Of a stretch of 64,000 nucleotides of DNA, positions 33,703-41,876 are shown piece by piece. How positions within the stretch are numbered: position 1 is the stretch's first letter; each line of letters starts with the position of its first letter. The position numbers were made by a program, and so were the translations under genes. The stretch lies in contig CALMBW010000019.1 of NCBI GenBank assembly GCA_937863385.1, positions 186,001-250,000 on the forward strand, in the 5' to 3' direction. Below the pieces are notes generated by a model. It saw nothing but the letters and a program-made list of their open reading frames with translations. It did not search any database and was not told where the DNA came from. Source of the stretch: an uncultured Actinomycetes bacterium (GTDB taxonomy: Bacteria; Actinomycetota; CADDZG01; WHSQ01).

Positions 33703-34701
33703 CTAAGCGGTCTGCAGCTCGGTGTCGTCTAACCCGAGGTCGGGGTCGCCGGCGGGACCAGGGGTGTCCGGTTGCGCGATCCTGCGTTGCGCGTTCGATT
33801 CCATACGAACGATGGCCGCCACCGAGACGACGATGACGGTTGCGCCAATGACGATGACGGTTGTGATCCTCTCGTCCAAGATCAGCCAACCGAGGAAGAT
33901 CGCGACGACAGGGTTCACGTATGCGTAGGTTGCGACCTTCGATATCGGTGCATGTTGCAGCAACCACACGTAAGCCGTGAAGGCCACGAGCGACCCGACG
34001 AAGATCAAGTACAAGAAGCTCAGGATCGATGCGGTAGAGAATTCCGAGAATCGGACCGCGTCGAGTTCGCCTCGTGCAACTCCGGCGAGAGTCATGACCG
34101 CCCCGCCCGTAAGCATCTGCATGGCCGTTGAAAGGAAGGGGTCGGACGGCAAGGGAACCCGTTTGGCGAAGAACGACCCGGTCGCCCACAATGCGGATGC
34201 CGTGACGACCATCAACATCCCCGAGACGTTGCCGCCTCCTACATCGCCTCCGGGCATCACGAGCACCGCCACCCCCGCGAAGCCTGCCAGGACGCCGAAC
34301 AAGGTCCCAGCAGAAACACGGTCATGTCCGAAGAAGCGCCACACGACGACCCAAAGAGGCACTGCTGCGATCAGCAGAGCCGCTACCCCGGAAGGAACGC
34401 GCTCTTCGGCGATCGTGACCAGGCCGTTACCTCCCAACAGCAACAGAGTGCCGATCAAAGCCGATGCGCCAACCTCATGCCGGGTTACTGCAACCCCACC
34501 CTTGCCCTTTCGCGCACGCAATACCAGATACACGATCGACCCGGCGATCAAGAACCGCACTCCAGCCATCAGGAGAGGGGGCATCGTTTCGACCGCCACG
34601 CGTATCGCGAGGTAGGTCGAGCCCCAAACGATGTAGACGGTCCACAGGGCAGTCCACACCAACCACGTAGGCGCATCTTTGTCTGCGCGTGCTGGAGTCA
34701 T
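33703..34701 (-). CDS. EamA-family (DMT) transporter
   Basis: A 332-aa permease with ten helices in two EamA repeats. VWGSTYLAIRVAVETMPPLL near residue 25 and the second-repeat SLVAFTAYVWLLQHAPISKV followed by TYAYVNPVVAIFLGWLILDE near residues 235-275 are diagnostic. Members export amino acids or metabolites. The C-terminal 35 residues are soluble. The gene is 22 bp from the convergent HAD-IB stop. No local clue to the substrate. Confidence 0.88.
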   Translation of the reverse strand: MTPARADKDAPTWLVWTALWTVYIVWGSTYLAIRVAVETMPPLLMAGVRFLIAGSIVYLVLRARKGKGGVAVTRHEVGASALIGTLLLLGGNGLVTIAEERVPSGVAALLIAAVPLWVVVWRFFGHDRVSAGTLFGVLAGFAGVAVLVMPGGDVGGGNVSGMLMVVTASALWATGSFFAKRVPLPSDPFLSTAMQMLTGGAVMTLAGVARGELDAVRFSEFSTASILSFLYLIFVGSLVAFTAYVWLLQHAPISKVATYAYVNPVVAIFLGWLILDERITTVIVIGATVIVVSVAAIVRMESNAQRRIAQPDTPGPAGDPDLGLDDTELQTA

Positions 34702-34801
34702 ACCTTGGCGAACCTGGCCCGGCGTCGAGCTATTCCACTCCCTTGGATGTTCCGAAGAATCTCAAGCCTGCGGCCTCCCAGAGCATCCATCTGCCGAAGT
34801 T

Positions 34802-35638
34802 TCAAAAGGTCGTGAGGGACCCAGTGCGCTTACCTTCGAACTCGAAGACCCTGAACAAGGCGTATGCCGCCAAGGCGTAGCTGAAGCCGATAAGAGCCTC
34901 CGTTCTCGTCAAAGCAGACACGTCTGAAAGGCTCAGACCGCTGGCTAGACCGCGAGCAGCCTCGATCCCATGAGTCATGGGCAGCGCGTTGCCGATGGTT
35001 TGCATCCATCCTGGAAGCTCCGAGATGGGCACGTTCACCCCACACAGGAGCAACATGAAGAAGTACATCAGGTTCGAAGCAAAGAAGACGTCACGGGCAC
35101 GCATCCCAAGCGATCCCAAGGTCATACCCAACGCCGTACACGAGCACACGGTCACGAGAAGCACCACAGCGAGAGAAGGGATGTTGCTCGAAGGCATCTC
35201 GAAATCGAGGAGAACAGCTCCTACGGCGAAACCGAAAGTTGATACCAACAGCCCGTTGACGATCGGTGGAAGGGTGCGCCCGAGGAACAACGCTATGCGA
35301 TTCGTCGGTGTAGCGAGCAGCGGTAACAAGGTGCCGAAGTGCCGTTCGTTGGCGATCGTCATCGTCGCCCCGTAGATCCCTGCCATCGCGGAAACCTGGA
35401 CGGCGTTGCCAACTATGAAGAACGTGTCATCACGCAGCCCACTAACCCGGCCCACATAACTGAAGAAGAGGATCTGGAACAACGGGCTGCCCAACATCGT
35501 GGGGATATAGATCGCCGGGTGCAGCCAATTGAACAAAGCCCGGAAACTGATCGCGCCGCCGATGAAGAAGATCCGCAGGTTGCTCGTCAACCCCCCGTTG
35601 TAGAGGGACGTCCTTTGCATCATGGCTTCTGAACTCAC
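34802..35638 (-). CDS. ABC-2 type permease (DrrB-like), second subunit
   Basis: A 278-aa membrane protein with six helices. LFNWLHPAIYIPTMLGSPLF, ATMTIANERHFGTLLPLLAT (the coupling segment ERxxGT) and NALPMTHGIEAARGLASGLS are typical of ABC-2 permeases. The GTG at 35638 overlaps the upstream gene's stop as GTGA; the longer frame to 35881 lies in that gene. With the preceding permease and ATPase it forms an exporter with a heterodimeric membrane part. Confidence 0.86.
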   Translation of the reverse strand: MSSEAMMQRTSLYNGGLTSNLRIFFIGGAISFRALFNWLHPAIYIPTMLGSPLFQILFFSYVGRVSGLRDDTFFIVGNAVQVSAMAGIYGATMTIANERHFGTLLPLLATPTNRIALFLGRTLPPIVNGLLVSTFGFAVGAVLLDFEMPSSNIPSLAVVLLVTVCSCTALGMTLGSLGMRARDVFFASNLMYFFMLLLCGVNVPISELPGWMQTIGNALPMTHGIEAARGLASGLSLSDVSALTRTEALIGFSYALAAYALFRVFEFEGKRTGSLTTF

Positions 35639-36432
35639 GTCAGGGCCAAGGTCGCGCGCTGTCTCGCCATGCGTTCGAAATAGGTGATCATCGCGGCGCC
35701 CGCGACCAGGTAGATGAGGCCCAGCAGCAACGTCATCCCGAGATAAACCAGTGGTTCGCCGCCGCCGAGCGCCGACGAGCGGATCGCCCGCATCCCCCAG
35801 GTTGGAGCGAGTACCCATGAGATCGGAGACACCCAGCCGGGCATCAATGCCAGGGGTACCAAGAGTCCCGTCACCAGCCACACGGGGTACTCGAGCAGGT
35901 TGCTCAACGCGTTGGCATTGCGGTAGAGGATGAAGCTCGACGCGATGGCGAGACCCATCAGCCCCAAGCTAAGGATCGTCGCCGGGATCGAGATCGCGAA
36001 GAGGATCGGGTTACTCAGCTCGAGCGGGATATCGAAGAAGATCTTGCCCCACAAGATGGTTGCACCTAGTGAATAGATCCCGATCGTGGCGTTCGCCAAG
36101 GTTGCCGGCACCAAGATCAGCACGAATGGGGCCGGCGCGGCCATCAAGATCTCGAGGGTTCCCTGGTATCGCTCCCACTGGATCAACCCGCCACTACCGA
36201 ACAACGTCGAAGACCAGATGCCCATGAGCCCCGCACCCAACGCCACGTAGAGCAGCGATCGACCGCTGCCACCTGCCTTGAACATGAAGAAAGCGATCGT
36301 GGCGAAGACCAGTGGCTGCAAGACCGAAACAAGGATGAAGAAGCTCGACATCGTCAGGTTCTTCAGAGCAAAGGTCCAGCCGCGCCAGAAGATCCTGAGC
36401 ATCGTCCGCGGAGGCGGCAGGCTGCCGGTCAT
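35635..36432 (-). CDS. ABC-2 type permease, first subunit
   Basis: A 265-aa membrane protein with six helices. LIQWERYQGTLEILMAAPAP near residue 80 is the ABC-2 coupling segment, and LLEYPVWLVTGLLVPLALMP near residue 185 is typical of DrrB-type subunits. It overlaps the ATPase gene by 4 nt upstream and the second permease by 4 nt downstream, so the three are one transcriptional and translational unit. Substrate unknown; lipids, drugs or antibiotics are common for this family. Confidence 0.86.
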   Translation of the reverse strand: MTGSLPPPRTMLRIFWRGWTFALKNLTMSSFFILVSVLQPLVFATIAFFMFKAGGSGRSLLYVALGAGLMGIWSSTLFGSGGLIQWERYQGTLEILMAAPAPFVLILVPATLANATIGIYSLGATILWGKIFFDIPLELSNPILFAISIPATILSLGLMGLAIASSFILYRNANALSNLLEYPVWLVTGLLVPLALMPGWVSPISWVLAPTWGMRAIRSSALGGGEPLVYLGMTLLLGLIYLVAGAAMITYFERMARQRATLALT

Positions 36433-37403
36433 GATCCTTCCTCCTGGACCATCGCGACGTAGGCATCTTCGAGCGTCGGCTCACGAGCACCGATCCGGCC
36501 GACCTTCACCTCACCCAGCCGGCTGAGCAGTGCGGGAGTCAGCTCGGCCCCCAACGCGCTCTGTACCAACAGCTTCTGCATCTGGTCGTGGTCCTCGACG
36601 GTCACCGACGCCACTCCATCCACGGAACGCAAGCGGTCGACGGCCTCCTCGTCCACACCGTAGGCCTCGATCTCGACGACCGTTCTGTCTGCCACACGCC
36701 CCTTCAGTTCCTGGGGGGTGCCCTGGCCGATGATCCGTCCGCCGGCGATCACGGCGATGCGATCGCAAAGAGCATCGGCTTCGAACATGTAGTGGGTGGT
36801 TAGCAGGACGGTCTTACCTGCATCGATCAGTGACGAGATCATCGCCCGCAGTTCGCGCGCTCCCACGGGGTCGACCCCGATGGTCGGCTCGTCCAAGAAG
36901 ACCACTGGGGGGTCGTGGATCAGGCCGCGTGCGATATGCAGGCGCTGACGCATGCCCCGCGAGTAGCCTTCGACGCGTTCCTTCTCGCGCCCGATCAAGC
37001 CGACCATCTCGAACAAGAACTCGATGCGCTTCTTCTGTTGCCGGGGATCGACGCCATACAACTCGGCGAAGTACCTGAGGTTGTCGTAGGCCGAGAGACG
37101 CTCGTAAAGACCTCGGTCGCCTCCGAAGACGTAACCGATCCTCTCTCGCACCTGTTGGGCATCCTTGACGACATCGAGGCCCAGCACCCGTGCCGACCCC
37201 GAGGTGGGGATGAGCAAGGTGATCAGCATCTTGATCGTGGTGGTCTTGCCCGCACCGTTGGGGCCGAGCAGGCCGAAGAGTTCGCCTTCTTGCACGGCGA
37301 AGTCCACACCTTTGACGGCCTCGACCTCGAGTGAGCGGCGCCGCACCGCGCCGGTGAACGTCCGATAAACCCGCCGAAGTCCAAGGGCTTCGATGACGGC
37401 CAT
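36429..37403 (-). CDS. ABC transporter ATP-binding protein (DrrA-like)
   Basis: A 324-aa ATPase. Walker A GLLGPNGAGKTTTIKMLITL near residue 45, signature EGYSRGMRQRLHIARGL (SRGMRQ instead of LSGGQ, usual in DrrA-like exporters), Walker B PPVVFLDEPTIGVDP, and H-loop LLTTHYMFEADALCDRIAVI. The last 90 residues are a DUF4162-type regulatory domain. The ATG at 37403 is preceded by GGAGGGG, which decides against the upstream ATGs. First gene of the three-gene exporter operon. Confidence 0.93.
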   Translation of the reverse strand: MAVIEALGLRRVYRTFTGAVRRRSLEVEAVKGVDFAVQEGELFGLLGPNGAGKTTTIKMLITLLIPTSGSARVLGLDVVKDAQQVRERIGYVFGGDRGLYERLSAYDNLRYFAELYGVDPRQQKKRIEFLFEMVGLIGREKERVEGYSRGMRQRLHIARGLIHDPPVVFLDEPTIGVDPVGARELRAMISSLIDAGKTVLLTTHYMFEADALCDRIAVIAGGRIIGQGTPQELKGRVADRTVVEIEAYGVDEEAVDRLRSVDGVASVTVEDHDQMQKLLVQSALGAELTPALLSRLGEVKVGRIGAREPTLEDAYVAMVQEEGS

Positions 37404-37622
37404 GCTTGTCCCCTCCAACATCAAACGTCATAGCCCCCGGTCGCTGAACCCTACTACCCGGCCCTCCCCGCGCCAACGACCGCCGAACGACCCGGCGCTG
37501 TCGCAGCTCGGACCGCCAGCCGAGGTCGAAGTACGCCGGGTGAAACCGCCGACTCCCGAAGAGTGAGAAAGGGCTAAGAGATCTCCCGCTCGAGTCGCTT
37601 ACAAGCCGAGTCGTGCGAACAT

Positions 37623-38492
37623 ATGGGCATGATCAAGAACACCTTCAAGACAACGATCCTTCTCGCCGGGCTCGGTGGGCTGATGATCCTCATCGGCCAG
37701 GCACTGGGTGGGGGAACGGGTGCCGCGATCGGCCTCTTCCTCGGCGTAGCGATGTCGTTCGGTTCCTACTGGTTCTCGGACAGACTCGCCTTAGCAGCTT
37801 CCAAAGCCAAGCCGGTAGATGCCCAGAGTGCGCCCGAGCTGTACCGGATGGTCCAAGACCTGACGCAACGCTCGAACCTGCCGATGCCGCGCCTGTTCAT
37901 CATCCCCTCGGCCCAGCCGAATGCCTTCGCCACCGGCCGCAACCCCGAGCACTCGGCGGTCGCGGTCACAGAGGGCATCTTGCAGACGATGGACAAGCAA
38001 GAGCTGATGGGCGTGCTGGCTCACGAGCTTGCCCACGTGAAACATCGAGACATCCTCATCTCGTCCGTCGCCAGCGCCATCGGAATGGCCGTGATGTTCG
38101 CAGCACGCATGGCGATGTTCGGCGCGATGTTCGGTGGGGTGGGGGGCCGCGACGACCGCGACGGGGGTGGCGGGGTCATCGGGGCCTTGGCCATGATCAT
38201 CCTCGCCCCGATCGCAGCGATGCTGATCCAGATGGCCATCTCTAGGTCGCGCGAGTTCGAAGCCGACCGTGGGGGGGCCGAGATGATGGGGTCCGGTGAG
38301 CCGCTTGCTCGGGCACTCGAGAAGCTCGAAGCAGCTTCGAAGCGTGCACCGATGAACGTGCACCCGGCGATGGCTCAAGCCTTCATCGTCAACCCGCTCA
38401 CCGGTCGCAACCGCCCGGCGTTCGCTTCGCTGTTCTCCACCCACCCCGCGACCCAAGAACGCATCGCCCGCCTAAGAGACTGGCGCCCTTAA
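37623..38492 (+). CDS. htpX: HtpX-type membrane zinc protease
   Basis: A 289-aa M48 protease. Two N-terminal helices (15-55) precede the catalytic motif LAHELAHVKHRD near residue 137, with a third Zn ligand in SREFEADRGGAEMM near residue 220. Two more helices lie between. HtpX degrades damaged membrane proteins. NPLTGRNRPAFASLFSTHP and ERIARLRDW near the end match the family C-terminus. ATGs at 37623 and 37629 are both possible. It is convergent with the next EamA gene, overlapping by 4 nt at the stops. Confidence 0.93.
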   Translation: MGMIKNTFKTTILLAGLGGLMILIGQALGGGTGAAIGLFLGVAMSFGSYWFSDRLALAASKAKPVDAQSAPELYRMVQDLTQRSNLPMPRLFIIPSAQPNAFATGRNPEHSAVAVTEGILQTMDKQELMGVLAHELAHVKHRDILISSVASAIGMAVMFAARMAMFGAMFGGVGGRDDRDGGGGVIGALAMIILAPIAAMLIQMAISRSREFEADRGGAEMMGSGEPLARALEKLEAASKRAPMNVHPAMAQAFIVNPLTGRNRPAFASLFSTHPATQERIARLRDWRP

Positions 38493-39469
38493 CCGTCACG
38501 TCTCGGCGAAGGACCCCCAGCACGGTTCTCTAGCTGCTCGCCGAGAGTTGACGCGTCGGCGACTTCGCCCATCAGTCCCTCGGGGACGGGGACCTTGCGC
38601 ATGTTGGGCAACAGCTCGACGGCAAGGATGGAAACGACGATCAGGGCCGCACCGAACCAGCCCGCTGCGTTGAGCCGCTCACCCGCCAACCAGAAAGCGA
38701 ACAACCCTGCGAAAGCTGGCTCGCTGGCCAAGATCAGAGCTGTGCGCGAGGGTGAGGCATGTCGCTGCGCGTAGGTCTGCACGAAGAACCCCAGTGCAGA
38801 TGCGATCAACGCCGTAACCAGCAATGCCACCCACACCGAACCTTCGTCGGGAACCACCAACGCACCCTTACCGGTCGCAACGATCAAGGAGAAAACCCCG
38901 GTGACGGCAAGCTGCACCACGAGCAGAGCACCGGTGTCATGGTTCTGCACGGCTTTGTCTGTAACGAGGATATGGAACGAGAACGAACATGCACAGCCGA
39001 ACACCAAGGCATCACCGGCAAGAGACGCTTCCCCACTTCCACCCTGACCGATGGAGACGAGGAATAACCCCATCGTGGAAACCCCGGCAGCGATCCATGC
39101 CGGAGGACCGGCACGCTGACGCAGGAAGAGGGCCCCGAAGATCGGCGTGAGGACGACGAACATCCCGGTGATGAATCCGGCATTCGATGCCCGGGTTCTT
39201 TCGAGGCCCAACGTCTGGAACACGTAGCCCGCGGTGAGAAACATGCCCATGAACAGGCCCCATTTCAGGCCGGTAGGTCCCAGGGTCATCAGCCGCTTGC
39301 GGAAGAGCACCGCTACAACGAGTGCCGCCGCAAGGAACCTATAGGCAAGGAATGTGAACACGTCGAGGATCTCGACCGCATCTTGGACCATGACGAAGGT
39401 AAGCCCCCATACCGCGGCGATACCGATCAGTGCGGTTTCGGCGATCCAGGCCCGGTCGTGTTGCTCCAT
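38489..39469 (-). CDS. EamA-family (DMT) transporter
   Basis: A 326-aa ten-helix permease. TALIGIAAVWGLTFVMVQDA near residue 12, RASNAGFITGMFVVLTPIFG near residue 95 and RTALILASEPAFAGLFAFWL near residue 245 match the two EamA repeats. It is not closely similar to the EamA protein at 33.7-34.7 kb. ATG at 39469 is supported by a TAGCTT box seven bases upstream and the absence of a Shine-Dalgarno. A 50-residue hydrophilic C-terminal tail is present. Confidence 0.86.
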   Translation of the reverse strand: MEQHDRAWIAETALIGIAAVWGLTFVMVQDAVEILDVFTFLAYRFLAAALVVAVLFRKRLMTLGPTGLKWGLFMGMFLTAGYVFQTLGLERTRASNAGFITGMFVVLTPIFGALFLRQRAGPPAWIAAGVSTMGLFLVSIGQGGSGEASLAGDALVFGCACSFSFHILVTDKAVQNHDTGALLVVQLAVTGVFSLIVATGKGALVVPDEGSVWVALLVTALIASALGFFVQTYAQRHASPSRTALILASEPAFAGLFAFWLAGERLNAAGWFGAALIVVSILAVELLPNMRKVPVPEGLMGEVADASTLGEQLENRAGGPSPRRDG

Positions 39470-39476
39470 GGCGTGC

Positions 39477-39482
39477 AAGCTA
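39477..39482 (-). promoter_or_regulatory. Leaderless -10 box of second EamA gene
   Basis: On the minus strand TAGCTT is followed by GCACGCC and ATG. No Shine-Dalgarno. Confidence 0.45.
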
Positions 39483-39548
39483 CAGGTTTCCCACACTGAC
39501 CGGCGATGGGAGGGCGCCGCAGGACAGATCAGTCGATTCCGGCGGACC

Positions 39549-40598
39549 CTAAGCGACCTTCTCGAGGAGTGGCGAACGGAGACGGCCTTGGATCAGATCC
39601 AACACCGCCTCTTCGACTACCGCTAGAGAACCTTCAGACAGGGCGTCGACCTCACCAAGGTCTTCGAGCACCCCGGCGATGGTGACTCCCCCCTCGTACC
39701 GGTCGATCACGCGTGGGTCGATGTAGGACTTGCGGCAGACGGCCGGCGTGTTGCCCAGGTAGTGCGCAACCTCCTTGACCGCACGAGCAACGGCTCGCTT
39801 GCGAGCGGTCTGCGAGGTACGCGCCTGTGTTGAAACGGAGAGTGCCAGCGCACACTGGACGGTGCCATGCCAGGTTCGGAAGTCCTTGGCCGAGTAGTCG
39901 CCGCCCGCAACTTCACGCAAGTAAGAATTGATGTCCGAGGAACGTACGTCTCGCCACCTGCTGCCTTGCTTGTAGGCGAGCAGCTCAGCTCCGCCCGACC
40001 GTCTTCTCTTCAGGATAGATACGGTCTCGAAAACGTGCGGATCTACGACCGATTGGATCCTCTGCTTACCGTGCTTGGCGATGAAATCGAAGATCACCAC
40101 CTCGTTCCCTAGCGACACATGTTCCTTCAACATCGTCGCCAGTCCATAGGTTTTGTTCTCTTCCGCGTAGCCTTCGCCCCCGACACGGAAGAAGCCACGG
40201 TCGAGCAGCCGCACCGCACACGCCAGGGCGCGCTCACGAGGCATCCCATCCATCAACAGGTGCTCATTGGTCAGGTGACGGACCTTGGGCAGAGCTCCCG
40301 CGAACTCGATCATGCGGTCGAACTTCTGCTGATCTCTGCGCTCACGCCAAGACTGGTGATACAGGTACTGCTTGCGCCCTGCAGCGTCAACCCCAACCGC
40401 CTGGATGTGACCACGAGGATCGGAGCAGATCCAAACGTTCTCCCACGCTGGTGGGATCGCCAATGCGCGAACGCGCGCGATCGTCTCGGCGTCTTCGATC
40501 TTGACGCCGGTCTCGTCTAGATATTCGAACCCTTTGCCGCGCCGGCGCCTGGTGATGCCGGGACCGCCGCAGTCAACCTTCCGGTATGGGATGGGCAA
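39549..40598 (-). CDS. DNA topoisomerase IB
   Basis: A 349-aa eukaryote/poxvirus-like type IB topoisomerase. The N-terminal domain (GKGFEYLDETGVKI, LAIPPAWENVWICSDPRGHI) and the catalytic domain are both present, with FRVGGEGYAEENKTYGLAT near residue 138, DFRTWHGT at 239-246, and the nucleophile Tyr292 in NTPAVCRKSYIDPRVI. It relaxes supercoils of either sign. The TTG start at 40598 is preceded by GGAGG. Many bacteria carry this gene in addition to topA; its role is often linked to stress or DNA repair. It is divergent from the SRPBCC gene. Confidence 0.93.
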   Translation of the reverse strand: MPIPYRKVDCGGPGITRRRRGKGFEYLDETGVKIEDAETIARVRALAIPPAWENVWICSDPRGHIQAVGVDAAGRKQYLYHQSWRERRDQQKFDRMIEFAGALPKVRHLTNEHLLMDGMPRERALACAVRLLDRGFFRVGGEGYAEENKTYGLATMLKEHVSLGNEVVIFDFIAKHGKQRIQSVVDPHVFETVSILKRRRSGGAELLAYKQGSRWRDVRSSDINSYLREVAGGDYSAKDFRTWHGTVQCALALSVSTQARTSQTARKRAVARAVKEVAHYLGNTPAVCRKSYIDPRVIDRYEGGVTIAGVLEDLGEVDALSEGSLAVVEEAVLDLIQGRLRSPLLEKVA

Positions 40599-40718
40599 AG
40601 CAACCTCCGTTCGAGAACGGAACTACCCACGTCCGTGCGTTCGCAATCGTGTTTCGCAAGGGGCACTTTCGGGCACGGTTATCAGTGCACCAGACGCCAG
40701 TTGAGGGAGGTCGTGCAG

Positions 40719-41183
40719 ATGTCTACGATCGAGCAGTCGATCGATGTCAACGTCCCGGTTCGCACCGCGTACAACCAGTGGACGCAGTTCGAAGAGTTCC
40801 CCCGCTTCATGGAGGGCGTCGAGAGCGTTCGCCAGCTCGACGACTCCACCACTCAGTGGGTTGCCGAGATCGGTGGGCAGAAGCGAGAGTTCTCTGCCAA
40901 GATCACCGAGCAGATTCCCGACGAGCGGGTTGCCTGGCGCGCGGACGGCGAAGCTACTCAAGCCGGTGTCGTCACGTTCCACCGCTTGGGCGAGGGTCAG
41001 ACGCGAATCATGCTCCAGATGGAGTTCGAGCCTGATGGCGTGGCCGAGAAGGCTGGGGACATCCTGGGTATCGTCGAGCGGCGCACCAAGGGCGACCTCG
41101 AACGGTTCAAGGAGTTCATAGAGAGCCGCGGCTCAGAGACCGGCGCCTGGCGAGGCGAGATCAGCCAAGACGCCACCTCGTAG
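40719..41183 (+). CDS. SRPBCC (START-like) family protein
   Basis: A 154-aa protein of the SRPBCC/polyketide-cyclase superfamily: IEQSIDVNVPVRTAYNQWTQ, EFPRFMEGVESVRQLDDS, and the C-terminal helix GIVERRTKGDLERFKEFIES. These proteins form a hydrophobic cavity; cellular roles vary and none can be assigned. ATG at 40719 has GGGAGG ten bases upstream. It ends before a strong terminator and appears monocistronic. Confidence 0.88.
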   Translation: MSTIEQSIDVNVPVRTAYNQWTQFEEFPRFMEGVESVRQLDDSTTQWVAEIGGQKREFSAKITEQIPDERVAWRADGEATQAGVVTFHRLGEGQTRIMLQMEFEPDGVAEKAGDILGIVERRTKGDLERFKEFIESRGSETGAWRGEISQDATS

Positions 41184-41211
41184 GTCCGATCGAAAACTGC
41201 TTCTGGCACCG

Positions 41212-41249
41212 AACCACCCCCGGGCGACCCCGGGGGTGGTTCTTCTTCT
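41212..41249 (+). terminator. Intrinsic terminator after SRPBCC gene
   Basis: AACCACCCCCGG (41212-41223) pairs perfectly with CCGGGGGTGGTT (41230-41241), loop GCGACC, followed by CTTCTTCT. Confidence 0.9.
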
Positions 41250-41358
41250 GCGTTGCACCGCGTCGCGCGCCTCGGCCGTACAGCTAAAGGGGTGCTTGGA
41301 TCCGGTGATTCCGCGCGCTGAATGAGCGGTCGCCAGCGCTCGCTTTCTTCCGCAAGAA

Positions 41359-41805
41359 CTAGGCGGCTTGGTCGCAGAGGCGGCGGAGCACCCTGGTCAG
41401 TTCGTTGAAGCCCGTGCCCTTCTCCACGTAGGCATCCGCACCCAGTTGCAACGCCTTGCTTGACATCACCGTCGAGTCGAACCCGGACATCACAAGGATC
41501 TTCGAATCCGGTGAGCGACGGCGGATCTCGGCGATCGCCGACAGGCCGTCCATCTTGGGCATCGAAAGATCTAAGATGATCGCGTCGGGTTGATGAGTCT
41601 CGGCTGCGACGATCGCCTCCACACCGTCGGCAGCCTCGCCGACGATCAAGAACTCATCGTCTACCCCATCGAGCCAGAACCGGACCATCTCGCGGATGTC
41701 GTCGACATCGTCGGCGATGATCACGCGGCAGGGGGCGATGTCACATGCGAACACGTCTTGCATCCCTCCTATCCCTGCTCTGGCTGTTGGCTCAGAATGG
41801 GACAT
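41359..41805 (-). CDS. Single-domain response regulator (receiver)
   Basis: A 148-aa receiver without an output domain. VIIADDVDDIREMVRFWLDG contains the acidic pair, AIILDLSMPKMDGLSAI the phospho-acceptor Asp, ILVMSGFDSTVM the Ser/Thr switch region, and GADAYVEKG the Lys. It probably acts through protein contacts, as CheY-like or Spo0F-like relays do. The start is uncertain: ATG 41805 has AAGGGCC upstream, while ATG 41763 has GGAGGG immediately adjacent and is too close. No kinase gene is adjacent; the VWA gene lies 71 bp upstream on the same strand. Confidence 0.87.
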   Translation of the reverse strand: MSHSEPTARAGIGGMQDVFACDIAPCRVIIADDVDDIREMVRFWLDGVDDEFLIVGEAADGVEAIVAAETHQPDAIILDLSMPKMDGLSAIAEIRRRSPDSKILVMSGFDSTVMSSKALQLGADAYVEKGTGFNELTRVLRRLCDQAA

Positions 41806-41876
41806 CCGGCCCTTGGTTCGCAATCCTCACATCGAGCAATCGCAGGTAGTCCTTTGCGGCCGGGCGCATGGTCCTT

